Part shown: positions 10,799 through 18,352 of the stretch, piece after piece
Layout of the letters: each line of letters starts with the position of its first letter
Numbering within the stretch: position 1 is the first letter of the stretch
Notes under the pieces: model-generated
What the model was told of the DNA's origin: nothing
Database searches by the model: none
What the model saw: the letters and a program-made list of their open reading frames with translations, nothing else
Origin: Bacteroides cellulosilyticus DSM 14838
GTDB lineage: Bacteria > Bacteroidota > Bacteroidia > Bacteroidales > Bacteroidaceae
Reading direction: 5' to 3'
Length of the DNA: 60,480 nucleotides
Assembly: GCF_000158035.1 (NCBI RefSeq)
Contig: NZ_EQ973490.1
Span: forward strand, 2,090,041-2,150,520
Translations under genes and position numbers: made by a program

Positions 10799-10803
10799 GG
10801 AGG
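10797..10803 (+). promoter_or_regulatory. Shine-Dalgarno site for rpmD
   Basis: AAGGAGG begins inside the rpsE TAA and ends 5 nt before the ATG at 10809. It decides the rpmD start against an upstream in-frame ATG at 10728 inside rpsE. Confidence 0.75.
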
Positions 10804-10808
10804 AATAT

Positions 10809-10985
10809 ATGTCGACTATAAAGATTAAACAAGTTAAAAGTAGAATTGGTGCTCCGGCTGATCAGAAAAGAACTCTCGATGCACTGGGACTTCGTAAGTT
10901 GAATCGTGTGGTTGAACACGAGTGTACTCCTTCAATTCTTGGAATGGTGGATAAGGTTAAACACTTGGTTACCATTGTTAAGTAA
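10809..10985 (+). CDS. rpmD: 50S ribosomal protein L30
   Basis: 58-residue L30, opening with TIKIKQVKSRIGAP and containing TLDALGLRKLNRVVEH. An upstream ATG in frame (10728) would add 27 residues read from within rpsE, unlike any L30. The Shine-Dalgarno and the family length place the start here. Confidence 0.95.
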   Translation: MSTIKIKQVKSRIGAPADQKRTLDALGLRKLNRVVEHECTPSILGMVDKVKHLVTIVK

Positions 10986-11015
10986 TTATTTGTTGAATAT
11001 AAAACGAATTACAAT

Positions 11016-11462
11016 ATGAACTTAAGTAATTTAAAACCTGCAGAAGGATCTACTAAAACAAGAAAAAGAATTGGACGCGGTCCAGGTTCTGGCTTGGGAG
11101 GTACTTCTACCAGAGGTCATAAGGGAGCTAAATCAAGATCTGGTTATTCTAAGAAGATCGGTTTTGAAGGTGGTCAGATGCCTCTTCAACGTCGTGTTCC
11201 TAAATTCGGTTTTAAGAACATTAATCGTGTAGAATATAAGGCTATCAACTTGGATACAATTCAGAAACTTGCTGAAGCTAAGAAGTTGGAATCAGTTGGA
11301 ATTAATGACTTTATCGCTGCTGGTTTTATTTCTTCAAATCAGTTGGTGAAGGTATTAGGTAATGGAACTTTGACTACAAAGTTGGATGTGCAAGCTCATG
11401 CATTCTCTAAGACTGCTGTTGCTGCCATTGAAGCTGCTGGTGGAAGTGTAGTAAAACTCTAA
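11016..11462 (+). CDS. rplO: 50S ribosomal protein L15
   Basis: 148-residue L15, a late-assembly 23S binder. The glycine-rich extended N-terminus RIGRGPGSGLGGTSTRGHKG and the motif FEGGQMPLQRRVPKFGF are diagnostic. Four bases precede secY. Confidence 0.98.
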   Translation: MNLSNLKPAEGSTKTRKRIGRGPGSGLGGTSTRGHKGAKSRSGYSKKIGFEGGQMPLQRRVPKFGFKNINRVEYKAINLDTIQKLAEAKKLESVGINDFIAAGFISSNQLVKVLGNGTLTTKLDVQAHAFSKTAVAAIEAAGGSVVKL

Positions 11463-11466
11463 TTCG

Positions 11467-12807
11467 ATGAGAAAAGCTATTGAAACATTAAAGAATATAT
11501 GGAAAATTGAGGATCTGAGACAACGGATCCTCATTACCATATTGTTTGTGGCAATCTACCGTTTTGGTTCGTACGTCGTACTGCCTGGTATTAATCCGGC
11601 TATGCTGACACAATTGCATCAACAAACAAGCGAGGGCCTCTTAGCCTTATTAAACATGTTTTCGGGAGGAGCATTCTCTAATGCATCTATTTTTGCATTA
11701 GGAATTATGCCTTATATCTCTGCTTCAATCGTTATTCAGTTGTTGGGGATTGCGGTTCCGTATTTCCAGAAACTTCAACGTGAAGGTGAGAGTGGTAGAA
11801 GAAAAATGAACCAGTATACTCGTTATTTGACGATTATTATTTTGTTGGTTCAGGCTCCTTCTTATTTGCTCAATCTTAAAATGCAGGCCGGTCCTTCCTT
11901 AAATGCTTCATTAGATTGGACTCTGTTCATGATTACCTCTACCATTATCTTGGCAGCTGGTAGTATGTTTATTTTGTGGCTTGGTGAGAGAATCACTGAT
12001 AAGGGTATCGGTAATGGTATTTCATTTATCATCTTAATCGGTATTATTGCCCGTTTGCCTCAGTCTTTATTCCAGGAATTAATTTCCCGTATGACTGATA
12101 AGACGGGTGGTTTGGTTATGTTCTTAATTGAAATCGTATTCCTGTTGCTGGTAATTGCTGCTGCAATTTTGTTGGTGCAAGGTACAAGAAAAATTCCTGT
12201 ACAATATGCTAAAAGAATTGTAGGTAACAAACAATATGGTGGTGCAAGACAATACATTCCTTTGAAAGTGAATGCAGCTGGTGTAATGCCTATCATCTTT
12301 GCTCAGGCAATTATGTTTATCCCTATCACCTTTATTGGTTTTTCAAATGTAGATCATGTGAGCGGTTTTGTACGTGCATTTACTGATCATACAAGCTTCT
12401 GGTATAATTTCGTATTTGCAATAATGATTATACTGTTTACGTATTTTTATACTGCAATTACGATTAACCCAACTCAGATGGCTGAGGATATGAAGAGGAA
12501 TAATGGTTTCATTCCGGGTATCAAGCCGGGAAAGAAGACAGCCGAATATATCGATGATATTATGTCTCGTATAACATTGCCTGGCTCTTTCTTCTTGGCT
12601 TTGGTAGCTATTATGCCAGCGTTTGCCGGTATTTTTGGTGTGAAAGCTGAATTTGCTCAATTCTTCGGCGGTACATCTTTGTTAATTCTTGTAGGTGTGG
12701 TTCTTGATACACTCCAGCAGATTGAAAGTCACTTGTTGATGAGACATTATGACGGTCTGTTGAAATCTGGTCGTATTAAAGGACGTAGTAATGTAGCTGC
12801 ATATTAA
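11467..12807 (+). CDS. secY: Preprotein translocase subunit SecY
   Basis: 446-residue channel subunit of the Sec translocon in the inner membrane. About ten hydrophobic helices are visible. The plug and pore region follows TM1 (FGSYVVLPGINPAML), GERITDKGIGNGIS is the conserved cytoplasmic loop after TM4, and GIKPGKKTAEYIDDIMSRITLPG is the large C-terminal cytoplasmic loop. Located in the spc cluster between rplO and map as usual. Confidence 0.98.
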   Translation: MRKAIETLKNIWKIEDLRQRILITILFVAIYRFGSYVVLPGINPAMLTQLHQQTSEGLLALLNMFSGGAFSNASIFALGIMPYISASIVIQLLGIAVPYFQKLQREGESGRRKMNQYTRYLTIIILLVQAPSYLLNLKMQAGPSLNASLDWTLFMITSTIILAAGSMFILWLGERITDKGIGNGISFIILIGIIARLPQSLFQELISRMTDKTGGLVMFLIEIVFLLLVIAAAILLVQGTRKIPVQYAKRIVGNKQYGGARQYIPLKVNAAGVMPIIFAQAIMFIPITFIGFSNVDHVSGFVRAFTDHTSFWYNFVFAIMIILFTYFYTAITINPTQMAEDMKRNNGFIPGIKPGKKTAEYIDDIMSRITLPGSFFLALVAIMPAFAGIFGVKAEFAQFFGGTSLLILVGVVLDTLQQIESHLLMRHYDGLLKSGRIKGRSNVAAY

Positions 12808-12819
12808 TCTTTTTATAAG

Positions 12820-13617
12820 ATGATATTTCTTAAAACGGAAGATGAAATAGAGCTGCTCCGTGAGAGTAATTTGCTTGTCGGGAGGACATTGGCTGAAGTT
12901 GCAAAACTGGTAAAGCCGGGAGTTACTACAAAGGAACTGGATAAAGTAGCGGAAGAGTTTATCAGAGATCATGGTGCTGTTCCTACTTTCAAAGGTTTTC
13001 CAAATCAATATGGTGATCCATTTCCAGCTTCGTTGTGTACATCGATAAATGAACAGGTGGTACATGGCATTCCTGGAGATATAGTACTAAAAGAAGGTGA
13101 TATTGTATCGGTTGATTGTGGTACTTATATGAATGGGTTTTGTGGTGATTCTGCCTATACATTTTGTGTAGGGGAAGTAGATGAGGAAGTTCGCAAATTA
13201 CTGAAGGTTACTAAAGAGGCATTATACATCGGAATAGAAAATGCCGTTCAAGGAAAACGGTTGGGTGATATCGGATATGCAATACAAGAACATTGTGAGT
13301 CCAATTCATTCGGTGTAGTGCGTGAGTTTGTTGGTCATGGTATAGGTAAAGAAATGCACGAAGACCCTCAGGTCCCTAATTATGGAAAACGTGGTTATGG
13401 AACTATGTTAAAGAAAGGTCTTTGTATTGCTATTGAACCAATGATTACGCAAGGGAGTCGCCAAATAGTAATGGAGCGTGATGGTTGGACGGTGAGAACT
13501 AAAGATTGGAAGTATGCAGCTCATTTTGAGCATACAGTGGCTGTTGGAGCTGGCAAAGCTGATATCTTATCATCGTTTGAGTTCATAGAAGAAGTATTAG
13601 GAGATAAAGCAATTTAA
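12820..13617 (+). CDS. map: Type I methionine aminopeptidase
   Basis: 265-residue cytosolic metalloprotease that removes the initiator methionine. The five metal ligands can be placed: D in VDCGTYMNGFCGD (two aspartates), H in GHGIGKEMHEDP, E in AIEPM and E in FEHTVAV. A histidine in EQVVHGIPG corresponds to the substrate-binding one. Single-domain type without an SH3 zinc extension. Follows secY by 12 bp. Confidence 0.97.
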   Translation: MIFLKTEDEIELLRESNLLVGRTLAEVAKLVKPGVTTKELDKVAEEFIRDHGAVPTFKGFPNQYGDPFPASLCTSINEQVVHGIPGDIVLKEGDIVSVDCGTYMNGFCGDSAYTFCVGEVDEEVRKLLKVTKEALYIGIENAVQGKRLGDIGYAIQEHCESNSFGVVREFVGHGIGKEMHEDPQVPNYGKRGYGTMLKKGLCIAIEPMITQGSRQIVMERDGWTVRTKDWKYAAHFEHTVAVGAGKADILSSFEFIEEVLGDKAI

Positions 13618-13626
13618 AAAAATAAT

Positions 13627-13845
13627 ATGGCTAAGCAATCTGCAATAGAACAAGATGGAGTTATTGTTGAAGCATTGTCTAATGCAATGTTTCGTGTTGA
13701 ATTAGAAAACGGACATGAGATTACTGCACATATTTCCGGTAAGATGCGAATGCATTACATTAAAATCCTGCCGGGGGATAAAGTAAGAGTCGAAATGTCT
13801 CCTTACGATTTATCGAAAGGAAGAATTGTATTTAGATATAAATAA
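13627..13845 (+). CDS. infA: Translation initiation factor IF-1
   Basis: 72-residue OB-fold protein that occupies the A site during initiation. Motifs [49 protein letters not shown] and GRIVFRYK match the whole length of the family. Usual position between map and rpmJ. Confidence 0.98.
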   Translation: MAKQSAIEQDGVIVEALSNAMFRVELENGHEITAHISGKMRMHYIKILPGDKVRVEMSPYDLSKGRIVFRYK

Positions 13846-13854
13846 AATTAAGAT

Positions 13855-13971
13855 ATGAAAGTAAGAGCATCTTTAAAGAAACGTACGCCAGAATGTAAGA
13901 TCGTTAGACGCAATGGCCGTTTGTATGTTATTAACAAGAAAAATCCTAAGTATAAACAACGTCAAGGATAA
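13855..13971 (+). CDS. rpmJ: 50S ribosomal protein L36 (zinc-site residues lost)
   Basis: 38-residue protein starting [15 protein letters not shown] and ending KYKQRQG. The zinc-binding form has cysteines at 11, 14 and 27 and a histidine at 33; here these are T, C, N and Y, so the site cannot bind zinc normally. Placed between infA and rpsM as in most bacteria. Confidence 0.96.
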   Translation: MKVRASLKKRTPECKIVRRNGRLYVINKKNPKYKQRQG

Positions 13972-14005
13972 TATTATTATTTTTGCAAAAAAAATAATTT
14001 AGTAT

Positions 14006-14386
14006 ATGGCTATAAGAATAGTTGGTGTCGATTTGCCTCAAAATAAAAGAGGTGAAGTTGCGTTGACCTATATCTATGGAATAGGTCGTAGTAGTTCAGC
14101 AAAGATTTTAGATAAAGCTGGTGTAGATAAAGACCTGAAGGTAAAAGACTGGACGGATGATCAAGCTGCCAAGATTCGTGAGATCATTGGTGCAGAATTT
14201 AAAGTAGAAGGTGATCTTCGCTCGGAAGTTCAATTGAACATCAAACGTTTGATGGATATTGGTTGTTACCGTGGTGTACGTCATCGTATCGGTTTGCCTG
14301 TAAGAGGACAGAGCACAAAGAATAATGCTCGTACTCGTAAGGGTAGAAAGAAAACCGTTGCAAATAAGAAAAAAGCTACTAAATAA
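14006..14386 (+). CDS. rpsM: 30S ribosomal protein S13
   Basis: 126-residue S13 of the 30S head, contacting tRNA and L5. It begins [27 protein letters not shown] and ends in the basic tail after [15 protein letters not shown] sequence ([15 protein letters not shown]). First gene of the alpha group. Eleven bases precede rpsK. Confidence 0.98.
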   Translation: MAIRIVGVDLPQNKRGEVALTYIYGIGRSSSAKILDKAGVDKDLKVKDWTDDQAAKIREIIGAEFKVEGDLRSEVQLNIKRLMDIGCYRGVRHRIGLPVRGQSTKNNARTRKGRKKTVANKKKATK

Positions 14387-14397
14387 TAATTGTTGAT

Positions 14398-14787
14398 ATG
14401 GCAAAAAAAACAGTTGCAGCAAAGAAGAGAAATGTGAAAGTTGACGCTAATGGACAGTTGCATGTTCATTCATCTTTCAACAATATTATTGTTTCTCTTG
14501 CAAACAGTGAAGGGCAGATTATTTCTTGGTCATCTGCTGGTAAAATGGGATTTAGAGGTTCTAAGAAGAACACTCCTTATGCAGCACAGATGGCTGCCCA
14601 GGATTGTGCAAAGATAGCATTTGATCTTGGCCTGAGAAAGGTAAAAGCATATGTGAAGGGTCCAGGTAACGGACGTGAGTCTGCTATTAGAACTATTCAC
14701 GGTGCAGGTATCGAAGTTACTGAAATCGTTGATGTAACTCCGCTTCCACATAATGGTTGTCGTCCTCCGAAAAGACGTAGAGTTTAA
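14398..14787 (+). CDS. rpsK: 30S ribosomal protein S11
   Basis: 129-residue S11 of the platform. Signature motifs [46 protein letters not shown] and the C-terminal [17 protein letters not shown] are present. Followed by a 116-bp gap before rpsD. Confidence 0.98.
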   Translation: MAKKTVAAKKRNVKVDANGQLHVHSSFNNIIVSLANSEGQIISWSSAGKMGFRGSKKNTPYAAQMAAQDCAKIAFDLGLRKVKAYVKGPGNGRESAIRTIHGAGIEVTEIVDVTPLPHNGCRPPKRRRV

Positions 14788-14903
14788 GATTTACCTTTAA
14801 TAAAAATGATCTTGATTTTGTTTTTGGATTACATTAATTTCTCTCTGTAATCGCGGCTGCAACAAATTAAGTTCATGAATAAAACAATTAAAATTTAAAA
14901 GAA
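14788..14903 (+). promoter_or_regulatory. rpsD upstream region with hairpin (candidate S4 leader)
   Basis: The longest gap inside the spc-alpha part of the cluster. It holds GATTACA (14827-14833) and TGTAATC (14846-14852), a perfect 7-bp stem with a 12-nt loop, followed by CGCGGCTGC and an A-rich run before the ATG. S4 is an autoregulator in other bacteria; assigning that role here is inference. Confidence 0.4.
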
Positions 14904-15509
14904 ATGGCTAGATATACTGGACCAAAATCAAGAATAGCCCGTAAATTCGGTGAAGGTATCTTCGGAGCAGATAAAGTATTGTCAAAGAAGAACTATCCTC
15001 CCGGACAACACGGTAATTCCAGAAAAAGAAAAACTTCTGAGTATGGTGTTCAACTTCGTGAGAAACAGAAGGCCAAATACACCTATGGAGTTTTAGAGAA
15101 ACAATTCCGCAACCTATTTGAAAAGGCAGAAACAGCTAAAGGTATTACCGGTGAAATTCTGCTTCAGTTGCTCGAAGGTCGTCTTGATAACATTGTATTC
15201 CGTTTAGGTATTGCTCCTACTCGTGCAGCTGCTCGTCAGTTGGTGGGTCACAAGCATATTACTGTGGATGGTGAAGTGGTAAATATACCTTCATTTGCAG
15301 TAAAACCGGGTCAGGTAATTGGTGTTCGTGAAAGATCTAAGTCTTTGGAAGTAATTGCTAATTCACTGGCTGGCTTTAACCACAGCAAATATCCTTGGTT
15401 GGAATGGGATGATAACTCTAAGGTTGGTAAATTGTTGCATGTACCTGAAAGAGCAGACATTCCTGAAAACATTAAAGAGCATTTGATCGTAGAATTGTAT
15501 TCTAAATAA
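14904..15509 (+). CDS. rpsD: 30S ribosomal protein S4 (cysteine-free N-terminus)
   Basis: 201-residue S4, a 16S assembly initiator. It starts [17 protein letters not shown] and carries the S4 RNA-binding domain at about 90-160 ([27 protein letters not shown]). The N-terminal region has no zinc-binding cysteines. Precedes rpoA by 13 bp. Confidence 0.97.
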   Translation: MARYTGPKSRIARKFGEGIFGADKVLSKKNYPPGQHGNSRKRKTSEYGVQLREKQKAKYTYGVLEKQFRNLFEKAETAKGITGEILLQLLEGRLDNIVFRLGIAPTRAAARQLVGHKHITVDGEVVNIPSFAVKPGQVIGVRERSKSLEVIANSLAGFNHSKYPWLEWDDNSKVGKLLHVPERADIPENIKEHLIVELYSK

Positions 15510-15522
15510 AATAATTAATTTC

Positions 15523-16515
15523 ATGGCGATATTAGCATTTCAAAAACCTGATAAAGTATTAATGTTGGAAGCGGATTCTAGATTCGGTAAATTCGAATTT
15601 CGTCCGTTGGAGCCCGGTTTTGGTATTACCGTTGGTAATGCACTACGCCGCATCCTGCTTTCGTCATTAGAGGGTTTTGCTATCACTACTATCAAAATAG
15701 ATGGTGTTGAGCATGAGTTCTCTAGCGTACCGGGAGTTAAAGAGGATGTTACTAACATTATCTTGAATCTGAAACAGGTGAGATTCAAGCAAGTAGTTGA
15801 AGAATTCGAAAGTGAGAAAGTAAGTATTACAATCGAAAATTCTAGTGAATTTAAAGCAGGTGACATAGGTAAGTATTTGACTGGATTTGAAGTGTTAAAT
15901 CCTGAATTAGTTATTTGTCATTTAGATTCTAAAGCAACTATGCAAATCGATATTACGATTAACAAAGGTCGTGGATATGTTCCGGCTGATGAAAACCGCG
16001 AATATTGCACGGATGTTAACGTAATTCCTATCGATTCCATTTATACACCGATACGTAATGTGAAGTATCAGATTGAACCGTTCCGTGTTGAACAAAAGAC
16101 GGACTACGACAAATTGGTACTTGAGATTACTACCGACGGTTCTATTCATCCGAAGGAAGCGCTGAAAGAAGCTGCAAAGATTCTGATTTATCACTTCATG
16201 CTCTTCTCTGATGAGAAGATTACATTGGAAAGCAATGATGTGGATGGTAATGAAGAATTTGATGAAGAAGTATTGCACATGCGTCAATTGTTGAAGACTA
16301 AACTTGTTGATATGGACTTATCGGTTCGTGCCCTCAACTGCTTGAAGGCTGCCGATGTAGAAACATTGGGTGATTTGGTACAATTCAATAAGACGGATTT
16401 GCTGAAATTCAGAAACTTCGGAAAGAAATCGCTTACTGAGCTTGATGATTTGCTGGAAAGTCTGAATCTTTCGTTTGGAACCGATATTTCTAAATATAAA
16501 TTAGATAAAGAATAA
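15523..16515 (+). CDS. rpoA: RNA polymerase alpha subunit
   Basis: 330-residue alpha subunit. The N-terminal assembly domain has [26 protein letters not shown] near residues 27-52. After an acidic linker (GNEEFDEEV) the C-terminal domain, which contacts activators and DNA, carries [20 protein letters not shown] and [13 protein letters not shown]. Normal order before rplQ. Confidence 0.98.
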   Translation: MAILAFQKPDKVLMLEADSRFGKFEFRPLEPGFGITVGNALRRILLSSLEGFAITTIKIDGVEHEFSSVPGVKEDVTNIILNLKQVRFKQVVEEFESEKVSITIENSSEFKAGDIGKYLTGFEVLNPELVICHLDSKATMQIDITINKGRGYVPADENREYCTDVNVIPIDSIYTPIRNVKYQIEPFRVEQKTDYDKLVLEITTDGSIHPKEALKEAAKILIYHFMLFSDEKITLESNDVDGNEEFDEEVLHMRQLLKTKLVDMDLSVRALNCLKAADVETLGDLVQFNKTDLLKFRNFGKKSLTELDDLLESLNLSFGTDISKYKLDKE

Positions 16516-16518
16516 AAA

Positions 16519-17028
16519 ATGAGACATAATAAGAAATTCAATCATTTAGGTCGTACTGCTTCTCACAGAAATGCGATGTTATCTAACATGGCATGTTCTT
16601 TGATTAAGCACAAAAGAATCACTACGACTGTTGCAAAGGCTAAAGCTCTGAAGAAGTTTGTTGAGCCTTTGATTACAAAGTCAAAGGATGACACGACTAA
16701 CTCTCGTCGTGTTGTATTCAGCAATCTGCAAGACAAGCAAGTTGTAACGGAACTGTTCAAGGAAATCTCTGTGAAGATTGCTGACCGTCCGGGTGGTTAT
16801 ACTCGTATCATCAAGACAGGGCACCGTCTAGGTGACAACGCTGAAATGTGCTTTATTGAACTCGTTGATTACAACGAAAACATGGCTAAGGAAAAGGTTG
16901 CTAAGAAAGCTACTCGTACCCGCCGTTCTAAGAAAGCTACTACTGAAGCTGCTGCTCCGGCAGAAGCTCCGGTTGCTGAAGCACCGGCAGTTGAAGAGGC
17001 AAAAGCGGAAGAAGCTAAAGCTGAATAA
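16519..17028 (+). CDS. rplQ: 50S ribosomal protein L17 with Ala/Glu-rich tail
   Basis: 169-residue L17 at the tunnel exit. The conserved part ends near residue 120 ([11 protein letters not shown]); motifs [20 protein letters not shown] and [16 protein letters not shown] identify it. The last 45 or so residues are a basic linker and then a repetitive Ala-Glu-Pro tail ([20 protein letters not shown]), probably disordered. E. coli L17 has 127 residues. Last gene of the cluster, followed by a terminator. Confidence 0.97.
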   Translation: MRHNKKFNHLGRTASHRNAMLSNMACSLIKHKRITTTVAKAKALKKFVEPLITKSKDDTTNSRRVVFSNLQDKQVVTELFKEISVKIADRPGGYTRIIKTGHRLGDNAEMCFIELVDYNENMAKEKVAKKATRTRRSKKATTEAAAPAEAPVAEAPAVEEAKAEEAKAE

Positions 17029-17050
17029 ATCGACTATTCTTTTCAATATA

Positions 17051-17083
17051 AAAGCCGTCTCTTGTGAAAGGGGCGGCTTTTTT
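17051..17083 (+). terminator. Terminator of the ribosomal protein cluster
   Basis: AAAGCCGTCTC (17051-17061) pairs with GGGGCGGCTTT (17070-17080), with G-U wobbles, around an 8-nt loop, and is followed by a run of T. A standard intrinsic terminator just after rplQ. Confidence 0.88.
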
Positions 17084-17106
17084 AATTTGCATTCGGATAT
17101 TTTGGG

Positions 17107-17129
17107 AGGAAAGAAGATATATCTTTCCT
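17107..17129. other. Dyad-symmetric site between rplQ terminator and next gene
   Basis: AGGAAAGA (17107-17114) and TCTTTCCT (17122-17129) are perfect inverted arms, and the centre holds the palindrome AAGATATATCTT. It lies about 50 bp before a -7 box, so it could be an operator for the gene at 17198. No protein can be assigned to it. Confidence 0.4.
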
Positions 17130-17180
17130 AAACATTCATTAAAAGGTTCTACTATTAAACAATTAAATGAAACAAACTGT

Positions 17181-17188
17181 TATCTTTG
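17181..17188 (+). promoter_or_regulatory. Bacteroides -7 promoter box
   Basis: TATCTTTG fits the TAnnTTTG consensus of Bacteroides housekeeping promoters. No clear TTTG lies about 20 bp upstream. The ATG at 17198 is only 9 nt after the box, so the transcript would have almost no leader. Confidence 0.6.
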
Positions 17189-17197
17189 CAGATAGAT

Positions 17198-17632
17198 ATG
17201 GCAAAGTTTCTGAAGGTGATATTATTCCTGGTCCTTGCTACTGCCTTTTGTGGAAGTGTGAGTGATGCATTTACCGTACAGACGGTAGATGAAATGGTTA
17301 TTGCCGCTCAAGTTAGTTTAGGAGAAGAGGGGGATACACAGAGAAATGATGTTCGGCAAGGAAGTTATATTCCGGCTCCGAAATTGCCATATTTGTCAGA
17401 TGCAGAACTTGCAGGTTCCGCTGGAACTACTCAGTTGCTCACCTTTTCACGTGCGCAACGTTCGTATACAACAGAATATATCCTTTCGTTAAAAGACATG
17501 ATAGAGCGGCTGGCTCATCGTGACGATGTACTGTCATTGCATCGCTCGAAGTTATTTGATACCAGCACCTCTTATCGCTGCCACCCTGCGTGTGAATATT
17601 ATGTATTTACGCTCAGGCGAATTATCATTTAG
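17198..17632 (+). CDS. Exported protein of unknown function
   Basis: 144 residues. I do not recognise the family. It opens with a basic then hydrophobic stretch (MAKFLKVILFLVLATAFCGS) that looks like a Sec signal peptide, with cleavage likely near SDA. The rest is mostly polar, ends in a hydrophobic FTLRRIII, and has two cysteines in YRCHPACEYY. The in-frame TTG at 17186 lies inside the promoter box and is not credible as a start. It lies between the ribosomal cluster and another unknown gene and may be a lineage-specific envelope protein. Confidence 0.6.
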   Translation: MAKFLKVILFLVLATAFCGSVSDAFTVQTVDEMVIAAQVSLGEEGDTQRNDVRQGSYIPAPKLPYLSDAELAGSAGTTQLLTFSRAQRSYTTEYILSLKDMIERLAHRDDVLSLHRSKLFDTSTSYRCHPACEYYVFTLRRIII

Positions 17633-17742
17633 ACGTTTGAATGAATTCAGATTTATTTGCCTTATGTGGTCATAGACTGTACGAGGTGATTATTGGTATG
17701 TTTTATCAGTTAAACTTTTATTCATTTTAAACGATTTAAATT

Positions 17743-18282
17743 ATGGCAACTCAAGCAATTGACGCAACTATTTTTGCGTCTACACACCCCGATATCGCAA
17801 AACGCACAAGTGTCTCCGGACTAATTTTTTCAGTGGCAATGCTGCTGTTAGGTATCCTTATATTCGCATCAACTTTTGAAGTAACTGACCGCTCATCTAC
17901 GCTTAGTATGTTGTTGATGGTGTTAGGTACGGCATTTTTCCTCTTAGGAATATTCCGTTTGTTCTGGAAATCTAAAGAAGTGGTATATATTCCGACAGGA
18001 AGTATTACTAAGGAACGCAGTGTGTTCTTCGATTTGAAACACATGGGTAAGTTGAAAGAGATGATTGAAAAAGGCCAGCTTTCTATTGAAGAAGGTGTAA
18101 AGAGTGAAGGAAGCGGTAATGTACGTTTGGATGTTATACTTTCTCAAGATAATAAATTTGCAGCCGTTCAGCTGTTCCAGTTTGTGCCTTATACATACAC
18201 TCCGGTAACCTCTGTACATTATTATACAGGGAATGATGCAGCAACCATATCGGCTTTCTTGGCGAAGTGTAAAGTGAACTAA
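17743..18282 (+). CDS. Membrane protein of unknown function
   Basis: 179 residues with two adjacent predicted membrane helices at about 24-43 (VSGLIFSVAMLLLGILIFAS) and 54-75 (LSMLLMVLGTAFFLLGIFRLFW), then a soluble C-terminal domain of about 100 residues. The short N-terminus and helical hairpin suggest the soluble part is cytoplasmic. No catalytic motif is seen. It is followed by a terminator shared in space with the end of the convergent MutS-like gene. Confidence 0.75.
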   Translation: MATQAIDATIFASTHPDIAKRTSVSGLIFSVAMLLLGILIFASTFEVTDRSSTLSMLLMVLGTAFFLLGIFRLFWKSKEVVYIPTGSITKERSVFFDLKHMGKLKEMIEKGQLSIEEGVKSEGSGNVRLDVILSQDNKFAAVQLFQFVPYTYTPVTSVHYYTGNDAATISAFLAKCKVN

Positions 18283-18314
18283 CCCTCAGGGTTTCTGGAC
18301 TTAACTTTGAAGTT

Positions 18315-18352
18315 ATGGGGATCAGTCGGTAACGGCTATCCCCATTTTTTTT
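18315..18352 (+). terminator. Terminator of the membrane-protein gene, overlapping the MutS-like 3' end
   Basis: ATGGGGAT (18315-18322) pairs with ATCCCCAT (18338-18345). An inner 5-bp stem closes on a GTAA (GNRA-type) tetraloop, and a T run follows on the + strand. The stop codon of the - strand gene (18322-18324) lies in the 5' arm, so the hairpin doubles as its last codons. Confidence 0.85.

Noticed and set aside
10728..10808. N-terminal extension of L30
   Set aside because: It would be read from within rpsE; the strong Shine-Dalgarno and family length place the start at 10809.
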